NCBI RefSeq assembly: GCF_047948215.1
Contig: NC_134461.1
Location: forward strand, 85,246,245-85,310,244
Length of the DNA: 64,000 nt
Source: Lycorma delicatula
Lineage: Eukaryota; Arthropoda; Insecta; Hemiptera; Fulgoridae
Reading direction: 5' to 3'
Positions 34,201 through 45,800 of the stretch are shown piece after piece. The number at the start of each line of letters is the position of its first letter. Within the stretch, counting starts at the first letter, position 1. Below the pieces are notes generated by a model. It did not search any database. It saw only the letters and a list, made by a program, of their open reading frames with translations, and was not told the DNA's origin. A program made the translations under genes and the position numbers.

Positions 34201-35579
34201 TTTAATTCTTTATTTAATGCAGTTACAAAATTATTAATTCTATCTTCTTTTAATTTAGATTTATTAATTAAATTTAATGCATTCTGTAACAGTCACAACA
34301 AAAAACATAAATGATATTTACAACATAAATAATCTGCTACCTTACCAGTGTAAGTTAACAGTTGACACCAAATAAAAATATTTCTAGCTAATAAACATTA
34401 TTAATTTAGCCAAATCCATGATGAATTCAGTGATATGCAAGATAAAATATGGTTAAAAATTAAAAAAGAAATAAAATAAAATGATTTACTTTCTACATAT
34501 GTGAAAATAGGAGTCTAAAATATAATTTTATTGCTATTATTCAGTTCCCTTATCAGTGATTTTGAAGGGTGATGGTGTTTTTACAGTGATTTTTTTAAGT
34601 GTTTTTATTAAGTCCTATGAGGATATGGTTGAATATGGTAATTTGATATTTTTTAATGTTTAAATATAGAACACATCAAACAATAATGTGACTGGTATTA
34701 ATTTGGGACAGTATCAGTACACATACCACCAACTTTAATGTCCACTGTGTTCAGAAGTGATGCTGACAAAAATGAGTGTTTATACGACAGATACATAACA
34801 ACTTAAGTATAAAAATAAGCTGACCAGAATAGCAAAGAGATTTCAATTTCAAAGACAACTAAATGGAATTATAATTCTTGACATTTCTGGTTTTGACATT
34901 TCTGCAACTGAATCGTAGGCAAACCTACCAGACTTCAAATGTAAATCAAATTTATTAACACGATATTTACCAGCAAGAGTTAAAATTAATAAACTTTACA
35001 ACAAATAAATCAGTCTACTACAATGGTACAGCATCAGTTAATACAATAAATATTAAATTTAAAAAAAAATGGCTGAAGCTTACTTACTCTATAGTTGTCT
35101 TTGGCACACTTTACTCTCCCCAAGTTAAGTAAACACTTTCCTTTACGTTCATAAAGTTTGTACTTCAAATGGTCTGGATAATTTTTTGATAGAGCTCTGT
35201 CAATATCTACAATACTATCTTCAAACTGGTTCAATGAAAATGAGACGGCAGACCGATTAGCGTACGCAAGAGCGAGTTCTTCGCTATAAGTCGGCGCAAA
35301 TGCAATACTCATAGAATAACATTCCAATGCAGTAATATCGTTCTTTTTAAGGAACAAGCAGTTTCCTTCGTTTCTATACTTTTGTGATTGAAAACAATTT
35401 TTTTTATCATTTACTTGCAAAGGAGGTAAAAGTTTTGCATTTTCTAAAAGTGTCAAACAAAATTTAAATCTTTCGCAATCGCTCTTTAATGTCGCAAAAT
35501 AATGAGAAGTGTCTTCGAGAAGGAATTCTTTTTTTAATTTATCTGTGAGCCTTTCAAATATTTTACTAAATGGATCCAT
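22032..35579 (-). CDS. SMYD4: SMYD4-type SET and MYND domain protein, complete (six exons)
   Basis: A predicted protein-lysine methyltransferase of the SMYD4 branch, with N-terminal TPR repeats. Exons: 35579-35088, 34283-33977, 29979-29858, 26256-25522, 22761-22598 and 22260-22032; all borders are GT-AG and phases match (0, 1, 0, 0, 2), giving 2049 nt and 682 residues. Residues about 68-164 form TPR-like helices. The SET domain starts near residue 240 (MGRHIVAVKDINPG) and is split by a MYND zinc finger with ligands Cys289, 292, 302, 305, 311, 315, His324 and Cys328. SET motif NHSCDPN is at 522-528, the NYG tyrosine at 557, and post-SET Cys581, 583 and 586. All signature residues are intact. 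The family is about 650-800 residues, so this is full length. The start is the first ATG of a 492-nt open exon. SMYD4 substrates are not settled in general; that part is inference. Confidence 0.93.
22598..22761 (-). CDS. SMYD4: SMYD4 exon 5 (SET end, post-SET)
   Basis: Acceptor TTATATAG, then ILDNYGYHHAVHDL (the NYG tyrosine motif) and QYHFLCNCIACVEDWPRYHL with the post-SET CxCxxC cysteines. Ends in phase 2 at GTAAGT. Confidence 0.92.
22762..24984. other. SMYD4 intron 4, left part
   Basis: AT-rich intron with no exon, domain or repeat ends recognised. Confidence 0.5.
24985..25455. mobile_element. 471-bp foldback MITE beside an SMYD4 donor
   Basis: The ends are inverted: TTGGTACTTGCGTATTAACG at the left and TTGGTACTTACGTATTAACA as reverse complement of the right. 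Arms stay similar for roughly 180-200 bp each (shared TTAAAAACAAAGTAG, CAATCGGATTTC, CAGTCTCTTTATT and TAACCAAACTTAA), around a loop of about 90 bp; the right arm has an extra segment of about 33 nt. No transposase is encoded. It ends 66 bp from the SMYD4 exon 4 donor. Target duplication is obscured by A/T runs. Confidence 0.85.
25522..26256 (-). CDS. SMYD4: SMYD4 exon 4 (MYND second half, SET core)
   Basis: 245 codons after a T-tract TTTTTAG acceptor: VLFCSIECRDSCLAASHVVE completes the MYND finger. A variable helical part follows, and the exon closes with YPVLSLINHSCDPNVVRHSH and IAKGEQ at a CAG/GTAGGT donor. Reading through the donor stays open for about 19 more codons, which is intron. Confidence 0.93.
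26257..27925. other. SMYD4 intron 3, right of exon 4
   Basis: No exon or recognised repeat apart from a perfect hairpin at 27432-27463. Confidence 0.5.
27432..27463. repeat. Perfect hairpin, 15-bp arms, CC loop
   Basis: ATAAGCCTCTCATTT, then CC, then the exact inverse complement. Confidence 0.92.
27926..28854 (-). mobile_element. Mariner (SETMAR-like) transposon, internally deleted, TA-flanked
   Basis: Inverted ends share (C/T)GAGGCTC(A/G)GCTGATAAAT and are flanked by TA at 27924-27925 and 28855-28856. At about 0.93 kb it is shorter than a full mariner. The minus strand carries the N-terminal transposase region and, after a collapsed middle, the C-terminal region, so the catalytic core is largely missing. 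Confidence 0.88.
28025..28670 (-). pseudogene. Mariner transposase remnant
   Basis: N-terminal part (28646-28443): IKFLIAENVSPMNILHRLKA, VDRSTVNRWVLKFHECEAGK and CSGRPFSVTDEKH, the paired helix-turn-helix region of mariner/SETMAR-like transposases. C-terminal part (about 28270-28030): IPPYSLDLAPCNFHFFPHLK, where DLAPCNF holds the third catalytic Asp, then VIRWEKCISVN and DYIEK. The segment with the first two catalytic Asp residues is mostly deleted or scrambled and stops are present. Confidence 0.8.
28857..29857. other. SMYD4 intron 3, right part
   Basis: AT-rich with an A16-like run near 29510; a G/A-rich patch at 29180-29290 has LINE-like composition but no recognisable motif. Confidence 0.4.
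29858..29979 (-). CDS. SMYD4: SMYD4 exon 3 (MYND first half)
   Basis: Acceptor TTATGTAG; two bases complete a Gly codon, then DVLVVEQPYTSVLLPSAYNL and YCFNCLRRSHTLIPCLECTK, giving the first four MYND cysteines. Phase 0 at GTAAGA. Confidence 0.93.
29980..33976. other. SMYD4 intron 2
   Basis: About 4 kb of AT-rich intron. The only clear structure is a 24-bp perfect palindrome at 32413-32436 and small TA or CA microsatellites (about 32050 and 33890-33912). Confidence 0.55.
32413..32436. repeat. 24-bp perfect palindrome without loop
   Basis: AATTTTGTTTAG is followed directly by its inverse complement. Confidence 0.9.
33977..34283 (-). CDS. SMYD4: SMYD4 exon 2 (linker, SET start)
   Basis: Acceptor TGTTACAG, then NALNLINKSKLKEDR and a low-conservation acidic linker, ending with DAIKITYNETMGRHIVAVKD at the first strand of the SET domain. 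Ends in phase 1 at GTAGGA. Confidence 0.9.
35088..35579 (-). CDS. SMYD4: SMYD4 exon 1 (TPR region)
   Basis: 164 codons from ATG at 35579 to a GTAAGT donor, phase 0. After about 65 residues come YRNEGNCLFLKKNDITALEC, then LALAYANRSAVSFSLNQFED and YERKGKCLLNLGRVKCAKDN: two to three tetratricopeptide helices pairs typical of SMYD4. Confidence 0.93.
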
Positions 35580-36119
35580 AAGATTATTTAAATTAAATAC
35601 TACTTGAAAGTACAGCTAAATTCATATTTGAAAGTTGCAATAACCAATTGTATTTTACTAACTTAAGTAATATTACGATATAATTATAACTATTCACAAT
35701 AATGCATAATAAAAACAGTTATTTCCTAAATCACTGCACAAGTGCGCTGTTAACAAGACATCATCATAAAACACAAATATAACTTAAAAACATGCATATA
35801 GATTTTTCTATATTTAACAACATATAGGTTAGATCATATTACACGCTGAGCATGGACCTGATTCTTGGTCAGAACTCCTTTTTGACCCGATTATTTTGAG
35901 TAAAAGTAGAAAGTGTTAATGTTTCTGTGTGTGTAGTACTTGATGACAGAAACTGTCGTATAATTTATAAATGCGAAGCGGATAAATAATTTGATATTAA
36001 TTTATCTTTCGTAAAGCAAGAGATTTCCTGATAAATTTATAATTAGTCTTCTCTCTGACTTATGAAGTTCAACAGTAACACTGAATCCTTATAGGATCAC
36101 CGAATTTTATTCCTGTTCT
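35580..36119. other. Upstream region of SMYD4
   Basis: Presumed 5' UTR and promoter. No TATA or initiator element could be assigned. Confidence 0.4.
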
Positions 36120-36230
36120 ATTATACTTTTTCTTAGCCTCCAGCATCACTGTTAGGTATTGCTTCAGAGGATGAGATGAAATGACAATCTTGTAGCGAGT
36201 GAAAATGCCATGCGTGACAGGGATTCGAAA
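36120..36230 (-). mobile_element. tRNA-SINE family 1, 5'-truncated copy
   Basis: Minus strand starts within the B box (TTTCGAATCCC) and runs through ATGGCATTTTCAC, CGCTACAA, CATCTCATCCTCTGAAG and GGAGGCTAAG to an A-rich end, matching the better-preserved copy at 42.2 kb. An open frame across this block (36069-36371) is therefore not a gene. Confidence 0.7.
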
Positions 36231-36763
36231 ATTGTTAGATTGTAAATGAATATTAGTGTTCAAATTTGGAATATATTTTATCACTCCCTCGTGATTATTC
36301 CGAATTAATTTAACGTATTTATTTACCCAATTCACTTTTTTGCAGCCTTTTTCCTTTGATTGGGTTGGCATTTATTTCATACATCTCATTTTTCTTATTA
36401 AAATATATGTTAAGGATGTTTGATGTCAGTTATAAAGTAAAGAAAAATTATCAGTCCATTAAATTACTGTATTCATTAACAATAATTTTAAGACAATGAA
36501 GCATGTACTATTATCGAGATATAGATTATAACTTTCTTTTGTGGACAATTTTAATTTATTACAAATTATTTGTTAAAAGCACTTAAGGAAATCGCATTCA
36601 AGTATGCCTTGGTTCAAAAAATCTTTTTTCATTATAAATATATATTTTTTAAACCTTTGTGCTGTGTAATTCAGATCTTTGTAACTGAATCACAAACTTA
36701 AAAGTCACATATTCCAACACTAATATAATGTAACTAATAATAAAAATATTAACAGCAACAAGC

Positions 36764-36889
36764 AGCTGCCAGCGTTTTGGCCTTTCATCCAGGGGTCCTA
36801 GTCAGGAATGGATTTTTCACACACACACTACAAATCATTCTTTAAAGCAATACCGAATAGTGGTTCCAGAGGTTAAACAAAAAAAAAAG
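36764..36889 (+). mobile_element. tRNA-SINE family 1, copy with B box deleted
   Basis: Shows AGCGTTTTGGCCTTTCATCC, then jumps from GGGGTCC to TAGTCAGG, losing the 13 nt or so that should hold the B box; continues with CACACTACAAATCATTC and AGAGGTTAAACA before an A run. Confidence 0.75.
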
Positions 36890-37093
36890 CAATAAGCAGC
36901 CATAACCTCATTCAGGCATTAAGTAGTACGAGCAAAACTTTCCTTGAATGTTCACAGAATAATCTACATGAATATTAATTTATAAGAAATTAAAAAATGT
37001 TAACAGTTTCACTAAAATCATTTTAAGATTTCATTTAAAAAAACAAACTAATGCTCCTACAAACTCCTCTTGCTTTCCTTAGGTATGATCCCA

Positions 37094-37380
37094 GCACCCA
37101 CCGGGTGGTTGTGGTTAACGCGTCTTCCCAAATCAGCTGATTTGGAAGTCGAGAGTTACAGCGTTCAAGTCCTAGTTAAGCCAGTTATTTTTACACGGAT
37201 TTGAATACTAGATCGTGGATACCGGTGTTCTTTGGTGGTTGGGTTTCAATTAACCACACATCTCAGTAATGGTCGAACTGATTATGTACAAGACTACACT
37301 TCATTTACACTCATACATATCATCCTCTGAAGAATTATCTAAACGGTAGTTACCGGAGGCTAAAGAGCAAAAAGAAAGAA
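37094..37380 (+). mobile_element. tRNA-SINE family 2 with perfect 13-bp target duplication
   Basis: Starts with CACCCACCGGG and an A-box-like TGGTTAACGCG, followed by a palindrome AAATCAGCTGATTT and a B-box-like GTTCAAGTCC; ends in AAAAAGAAAGAA. The 13-bp word AGGTATGATCCCA is repeated exactly at 37081-37093 and 37381-37393, defining the insertion precisely and suggesting a fairly recent event. Not a functional tRNA: the acceptor stem and anticodon arm are not conserved. Confidence 0.88.
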
Positions 37381-37393
37381 AGGTATGATCCCA

Positions 37394-40300
37394 TCACAAT
37401 TGGGGCAGATCAATTTCTAGTATCAGCTATTATATTTATTCAGTTAGTAAAAGATTTAATATTGGCTTGTTTTAAGTTCCATTACCCATTTTACAGATTC
37501 TTTGTGTTATACAATACTATGAACAGTTACGTGAGGGTTTTCTTAGGGAAGATTGCATGTTCTCAAGAATCTAAAAAACGTGATTTTTTTGCAACATAAC
37601 CCAATGGTTACTATTGATACTCCTACCATGGATTCATTGTTCTCTTAAGAAATAGTAGGTGAATTTGTTTCTCATTTTTGCTCTGTGGGTAGGTTTTTTC
37701 ACTATTCGTCTTTTTCTCCAGGATACTGTGATGGTTTTAGCTGGATGTCAATTGGAATCATGAAGAATTTGTCCATATGGTTTTGAATGGGGCTCTGCCC
37801 ATGGACTTACCTGGTACCTTAAAAGCCTGGTCATAACCAATAAATCAAAAATCTGTTAAGTATGTGATACTTGATAGATGTGCCACTTTGAAATTTGTGA
37901 TGCTGACTTATTTTGAGCACAAAAAACCATATTATATACCTATTATATTTTCATACCATTATAATATTTCTGAAATTTATGTTTGGCACTCAAAAATGAT
38001 TAGTATAATAAAATGTTGATTCGTAGGAGAAAATAATGAGGGGGGTGTTGAATCCATTATAAAATTGTACTTAACTCTGAAAATCCCGGCCACAGATTTT
38101 TATGATTATTATACATAAGTTGAGGCTGAAATAGAGGCATGAAAAAAATTTCATTTCAAAGTAATAGGGCAGTAGGCAGCAGATCCTGGAGGAACAATGG
38201 CTAAATAGTATGAAAGGTGATAAGGTAGGCAGGATGGTGGCAGAGATTGAGTATTCTGCTACATGTTGTGTTTAAAAAAATAAAATTATCAGGTATGTCA
38301 GAATGGCATAGAAATTTAGGTATCTGTGCAGGTGGACCTTGTTCAAAACCTCATTAGAGATCATATCATAATGTTAATTTATAATTTATTGGTTCTAATT
38401 AACAGAACAGGACTCGTGATCTAAAAATGTATCAAGCTAAAAATACACTTTTTCTACAGAAGGATCCAACTGCCTATATATCTACAAAGCTATAAGAGAC
38501 AAGATTTGCTTATTACAAAAATTTAGTCCATATTATTAAATTTTAAATAATATATTCATTTTCCTTGAATGAGGAATAATAGAATAAATTTAGCAAGCTG
38601 GAATAAGAGGTGTATGAATCATTGTTTATACTTCAGAATTATCATAAAATTACAAAGGACTAAACTTTTTAGGGATTTGAAGTTTAAAATTTAACCTCTA
38701 CCAGTTAATTGGCATTAAAAAAATTTAGATTTTTATCTAAATAAAATCTTACTTTTAGTTATTAAATCGGTATTGAAATCAACATGTGAGGTACGTTGTA
38801 CGATTGTACATGGTGGCCTGATAACGGTTAGTACTGAAAATATTTTGGGCTTACTTAAACATTAAACTAGCCTAAGTAAGGTTTTAAGTTTTCCTTCCAA
38901 AATAAAATCACATAAATTAAGGTAAACATAGGTGGTAAAGAAATCTTTATATCAAAATTTACTAATTGTGTTTGTTCATTCTTATCAGATAACTGTAATT
39001 ATGGCCAGTACAAAGTGGAATTTTAAATTTGTTTCTGATCAATAGATTCAGGCAGTTGCTGATTCGAGAGCAATATCCTTGATAAAACTAATATTATATT
39101 AGCCAGCACAATCATCTTCAAAAGCACATGAAATTAATAACTAATGCATAAATTCCTAACAATATTCTCATTGGTATAATACATTTATAGTAAGAAGAAT
39201 GTAAACTTAAAGGAAAAAACAAATTGCCATGCAGTAGCTAAATATATTGGTCTATAAAAATCACACTGGAAACAAATCATTTAACTTCACAGGATTTGTC
39301 TGGAGGTTATAACTTACCAAATCAAAGCTATAACAGACTGGCTAGCAACTTTGCCTTTCTCATCTAACATGAACAGATGTTAGAGCTGTATTACCTTAGT
39401 TTTTAAATAGTTCTTAGATAATTCTCTTACACTAAACAGCATATCTCATTAAATCTTTTCTTTAGTTTTCTGATGAAATAATATTTACAGTTATTCTAAT
39501 AAGTTAAATGTTTATTCACATCTGGTCAAATAATATCTACAAACAGACATTTCAAATAATTCTGCACCGAATGAATGAAATTCTGATAAAACAATAATTA
39601 CTTCCAGAAAATAGTTCTTATTGCAGTGATACTGTAATGTCATGAATGTTTTCAGGTTTTTTCTTATTCTAACCTCTATTTCCAAATTTATCTTGATCTT
39701 ATTTTATTATATTTAATTTCTAAAGATTTATAAATCTAAGAGTTGATGTTTTATATAACTTCACTTCAAAATAAATCAAATATGGTAGAACAATGAAGCC
39801 AGCAAACTTCCTCAACAGGACACGTCAGCAGATTGTTAAAATCTATACATTATTTCAAGAATATAAACAAGAAAGAAAATTATTCCTTACCCATATTATG
39901 ACATGTTAACATCCTGGTAATATTTGTTTTTGAAAAGGATAAAATCAAAAATTTAAGTCAATAGGTTGAAACAGTTAAAACGTTTGATTAATTTAAAGTT
40001 TAAAATTTTTGTTTGTTTTTAAATCAAACTTCTTTCCAAGTTTAGTAGGAACAATCCTCAATTTATACACAAACATCATGAATATAGGTTAAAATTATAA
40101 GGCAAACAAACTGTACACCTCATACAAAATTAAAAAAAAATAAAATAATTTTCACATTTTTTGGACAAAATTATTAAAGATAAACTTACAGTTTATACTA
40201 CCACAAATAGGTAGATAAAACTAGTATTAAAGGAAGTAAAAACAAGTTGTAGGGTCTTAAAAAAAAAACGAAGAGAAATAATCCAACATATCATGTTCCA

Positions 40301-42208
40301 CTTTAATTGCACCCTTTGTACTTGCTACATACAAATCGTATCATATTAATTAATTAAGGTACACCGATGATGGATGTGAGATGGAGAACGATCAGATCAG
40401 AATAATTTCAACCGATCAATCGGTCAATTAAAAAATTAATTATTAAATCAATAATAACATATGATACAATCAACAACACATCCACGCATACTCTCACATA
40501 ATTAACTTTTATTAATAGTAATTATAATTATTCTTTTTCATACTTTCACACTCACAAACACACATTTCAGGGTGAATATTCTAAATAAAATCCTTAAATT
40601 TTTAATAATCATAATAATTATTGTGTATATACATTATAATTAAATTCATGGTCTCAAAATACAATTCATATTTTTAACATATTCAATACTTTCTCTCTAG
40701 TACGTAATGCAAATAATTACCTTTTAAAATTATTGTTAACTTATATATATATATTTCTTTTTATTTATGAAAGTTGCTCAGAAAGTAATACCTGTTGGTG
40801 CGTTATGCTCACTTAATCAACTGGTCTATATTCAAGGTCCAAATAGTGTATCCACTGTCTTCTTTACTGGGGCAAGTATAATGTTGCATACCAGCAAGCC
40901 AACCTTATCAAAATACACTTTACAATCACAACTATACATAATATCCTATATGGACTGACAGTTTACTAAACATCAGATTACTAGAAGAGAGGTCAACTAT
41001 AAAGAAACAAAAAAAACCCAAAGTGGTGACTTACAATTTTAATAAAAAGAACTAGAATATTAAATAAAACCCAGGTAAAGAGAAATAATCGGTTATTATA
41101 CTGACAGAAATATTATGATTACATAAAAAGCAAGAAAATTACATATAACAAACCCAGCAAGTGATCTTAATGAACTGTCTATAGGTGAATAATTCACTAA
41201 TTGCACAAAGTTGAACATTAATCAGTTATTACTTTCTAGAGGCATTTTTAATATATTTTAAAACATCATAAAAAACAACACATAAACAAATTTTAGTAAT
41301 GTCAATAGACATCCATACATACATATAGTACAAGTAACAAATTTTTATTATTTTATCACTTAATGGCAGTTTATAAAAAATGTTAATATAAATATGTTAA
41401 AACATTATGGTTATTTCATCTTTCAGCACATTAAAATTACTCAAATTTAAAAAAAAATATTAAATCCATTAACAAACGTCAGGATTTATCCAGAATATGC
41501 ACCCAAGTCCATGTAATAAATTTATACATAATAATTTCTTCAATTATAATAAAACTTTTCAATTTTATTTCTAATAATAACAACTATAATTACTCATATA
41601 TAATAATAAAAATAAGATGGTGAGTTTTTCATTTAATTCAAACAAGAATTTATTCAAAGTTTTTTTTGTTTGTTGTATTTAATGTAATATTTGTAAGTGA
41701 ATAGTATTTTACAATACTTTTACTATTACATTAAATGGCATAATCATTAGGTTATAAAAATCTATTAAATTATTAACTAACATAATATAAAAAATACAGA
41801 AAGAAAGTTAATTAAAGGATTCCAGCAATGCAAATTTCAATAAAATAAAACTCAATGTACCTTTTGTAACTTCAAAATAAACTGAATAAACTTAAAAACT
41901 AAATTTAATAATATATACAAATCATCAAAAAAGATGAATAGGATTTTGTAAATTCATATGTAAAGTATTGAATAATTCTTGTGCTTTTTCTTAATTTGTA
42001 CAAGATAAAAACAATTCAAGTTTTGAATATTTGAAAATTTTAGTAAAAACAATTAGAATCAATTTATGTTTATTAACAGGTATTTTTGTTACATGTTATA
42101 CCTGCATATTAAGAGATGTAATAAAGGAAAAAATTCTTATGATTTTGGTAATTTAGTTCAATTCTGCAGAGTTGATAATTTTTTTCTTGACAATAAACAT
42201 TATCATCA
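37394..42208. other. Intergenic DNA, nothing recognised
   Basis: Nearly 5 kb between the SMYD4 start and the 3' end of the next gene. No exon, domain or repeat boundary could be supported. It may include the distal 3' UTR of the Lys/Ser-rich gene, but no evidence shows this. Confidence 0.5.
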
Positions 42209-42354
42209 GCCGGCCTCTGTGTGGTGCGAGTAGTAGCGTCTCGGCCTTCCACCCAGAGGTCCCGGGTTCGAATCCCAGTCAGGTATGGCATTTTCACACA
42301 CGCTACAAATCATTCATCTCATCTTCTGAAGTAATGCTTAACTGTGGACTCGGA

Positions 42355-42418
<64 letters not shown>
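42209..42418 (+). mobile_element. tRNA-SINE family 1, best copy, 60-nt A tail
   Basis: A-box-like sequence around GTGCGAGTAGTAGCGTC and a perfect B box GGTTCGAATCC at 42265-42275, followed by CAGGTATGGCATTTTCACAC, CGCTACAAATCATTC and ACTCGGAGGTT, then 60 uninterrupted A. The intact B box and long pure tail mark a young insertion. Confidence 0.88.
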
Positions 42419-42420
<2 letters not shown>

Positions 42421-42607
42421 ATTATTAGTGGCCGATAAAAATAAGTTGAAAATTCTTCTTTTCATCATGTTTTAAATTTAAATCCACAGGTTAAATTCTA
42501 CTAACAGTTGTCTAATAATAGGTTTTCAGTTGAAAATTAATGTTGCAATTACTAAATTATTACTCGGTACAACTATATACAGTTTTAATGAAATATTCTA
42601 AAATTCT

Positions 42608-42800
42608 TTGAATGAATTAAATAAAGGCTGCAGTGCTTCCATTCTATGGGTTACATGGCTGAACTTAATTGGCTCTTACTTTCCTATTCCCAAAACGTTG
42701 CTATTAACAAATATAATAAGTAGAGGTGGGTGCATTCCTCAAGGATATATTTTAGGTCTATTTTTAATTGTTATTATGTTAATGAATTCAAAATGATTAG
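42608..42800 (+). pseudogene. Short LINE reverse-transcriptase fragment
   Basis: Reads SRGGCIPQGYILGLFLIVIM then LMNS, which aligns with the (S)GVPQGSILGPLLF motif of non-LTR reverse transcriptases; the preceding NLIGSYFPIPKTLLL fits the WF-x-SYL segment just upstream. Only about 60 codons remain. Confidence 0.5.
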
Positions 42801-45800
42801 GCGAGAAAAATAAATCGAAAACTCATATTATATTTGTAGACAAATAATGTTGATTTGTACAGAATCTGGTTAAAATGTATCTGTGCATCTCAGTAACAGT
42901 AATAAGACTCAACAAGAGCAATATGAATTTCAACATGAAAAAAAAAGTTATCCTAGTTTAATGTGTAAGGGTACAGTAGGAAAATTTTACTGATGTGCAC
43001 AATCTTTATCGGATAAAAAAGTTGTTTGAGCTATCAATTAACCTTCCTTAAAAATCGTTTTAATCAATATTTAAAGTTTGGTATAAATTTAATTCTTGTA
43101 CCAGTTTCTCAACAATTTATGGTTAACTACACAAGTAATGATAAATTTAAAAAAAAATAAAAATAACTAAGTAACATAACTATTTTGTTAAAAAATTCCT
43201 AAAATCATGAAACGTTCCTTTACTTTAAATACGAATATTTTTCTAAACATATTACAGAATTTGGTAACAATTTTGTTTTCTGATTGTTTTACATGTAAGA
43301 ATTGTTAGTATTAATTGTTATGTATAATAAACCAATAAGTAATGTGGTCCTAAATAAAGTAATGAAGGCTGTTTTGTGAAACAATGAAGTATGAAAAAGT
43401 CTTAAAAACTAATCAAAACTTCATGAAATTATAAAAATCCTATTCATTTTTTTATTCATATATAAAAATGAAAAAAAAAACCACAAAAAATTGAAGAAAG
43501 CTCTTTGATAAACCATTTTTAAAAACCCGTTAAAAGTTTCCATCAAATTCAAAATTTTAACATAAAAATTATAAATATAATAAAAAAATTTAATACTTTC
43601 CATTTATAAATATAAAATGTAAAATAAAATATAAATATATATTATTATTATTATATATATAATTATTAAATATTATATAATTTATAATAAAAAATAAAAT
43701 TTTGCAAATATAAAAAGATTCTCACAGATAATATAATACAATATAAAAAAAATAAATTAAAGAGAAAAAAGAAAAGAAACCAACAAATCTTATAGCATAA
43801 TTATACGTTTTTAATTCTTAAAAACACTTTTTTTTTATAATTGTAACAAAATTTAGAAAAAAATATATGTATTAAACATTAATGAAAAAGGAAGAAACTA
43901 TGTAACGTACAATAAGATGAGAATGAATGAACAAAAATCAAACAGACCTTGTAGGCAAGAGCTATGAAACAGAAATGTAGTTTTCAATAAAATAATAAAT
44001 ATTATTTAAAAAATATATATATAACACTATAATATTATATATAAGAAGTAATAATGCAATGTTAAAATAATAATTAATGTACTACAATAATAATAAACCT
44101 AAAAAAAATAATCTTAATATCTTATAGAAGGTTCTAAAACTAAAATTGGTTGTATAATAATGTTATTAAGTAATAATTACTTTTTCCTAACAAGAACAAA
44201 ATATATTTATAATCATTTTATGCAACACAATTTTTTTTTATTTAATAATATTTAACATTGAATTCATACATAATATCAAATTTAATTTATATTTATAATT
44301 TTTTTTTTTTATATATCTTAATATAAAGAAACAATTTAAAAAATAAAACAAAAAAAAAAATAACAAAGATGGATAAGGGCAGGGTATGCATTATGATATA
44401 GCAATATATATATATTCAATTACAATTAAAACTTCACTCTTCCATTTATAATATAACAACTTTATTTATAAAAAGTAGATTTTTAAAAAGACATATAAAA
44501 TAAATTACATCAAAACAATCAACATAATAAATAACTTAGTTTCACAAATTCATTATTTTATAATCAGATCCTTCATCATCAATGCAGAAGAATGCTAATT
44601 AAATCAGTTCCAGGTTGTGTATGGCTGTTGTCGTTCCAGTGATGCAAATTTATTCATAATTTTCAATTTTTATTCTGTTTAAGTATAAAATGATCGTTGT
44701 ACGAATTTATTAATAATTAGTATCACTTTTAAATAGCATTTACTTATTTTTTCTACAATTATTGTTTATTTACTTCATTAAAATCAGATTATTTCAAGTG
44801 CAATTATATAATTTCAATTTATTCTTAAAAGAATTACAAATTCCCAATCAACATATTAATAAATATCTTATACACCTTAATTATTACACATTGCCTAATA
44901 TTAAAGAAAATATTTTTTTTTTAATCACAATACTTTCAAAGAGTACTCTTTCACTAAATTAGATAATATTAATTTTATTAATATCAATACAAAGTATAAC
45001 AGAAGACACGAATATCCTGAATTTTTTTTTAAAATTTATATACTTAAACAAACATTTTAAACTTCCATCTGAAATAATTTGGAAAAAATTCCTGGCCAGG
45101 CATAGACATTAATCATTGAGGAAAAACTATTCTTTGAAAACATTTTAAGAAAAAAATAATGTTTTTAATAATGGTAAATATTTGAAAAAATGTAACAAAA
45201 ATATTTATTATTTCATTTACTTTAGTACATAGATATAATTTTATACATTTTGTTTGTAGTTAGATAAAATCCCCCAGATTCTATCTTAAGCATATCCATG
45301 GACAGCTAGCTAATAATTATGTTAATATTCACAGCGTGAAAAGGGATATATTTCACCTAATAACCAGATAAATTGTTTCCTACCATTGAAAAATTTGGTT
45401 GTTATGGTTACAGTTTAGAATTAAGCTTTACATAATATCTCGTGCAGTTAATTGATCAGCGATTGTTATGATATTATTACATAAAACTCTATATTTTATA
45501 CAATTTCATCATTTGATATACCTCTGTCTTAGTTTTACTTTTTTTTATTATTTTTTAACAACACAACAATCTAAAATTGAAGTGAATAAATATATTTTAA
45601 TTTAATTATTTACCCCATTGTTACAGAATAAATTTCTTTAAGATGAAATACTAAAAAAAATTCACCTCTTGCAGAAAATCATCAAGACTAGATGAATGAA
45701 TGGCTGTGTTGTTAAATAAATACATCAAGCAAATTGATAATTATTTTAAATGTAAATTTTATAAACATTTCATAAGACAGGGTTATAAAAATAAAAGAAT

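Noticed and set aside
35822..36060. Shared bidirectional promoter upstream of SMYD4
   Set aside because: No gene on the plus strand could be found to the right, and no core promoter motifs stood out.
36069..36371. 100-residue open frame on the minus strand
   Set aside because: It runs across a truncated tRNA-SINE; no domain and no splice support.
42209..42300. Functional tRNA gene
   Set aside because: Has A- and B-box-like promoter words but no cloverleaf with a conserved acceptor stem, and is followed by a SINE body and A tail.
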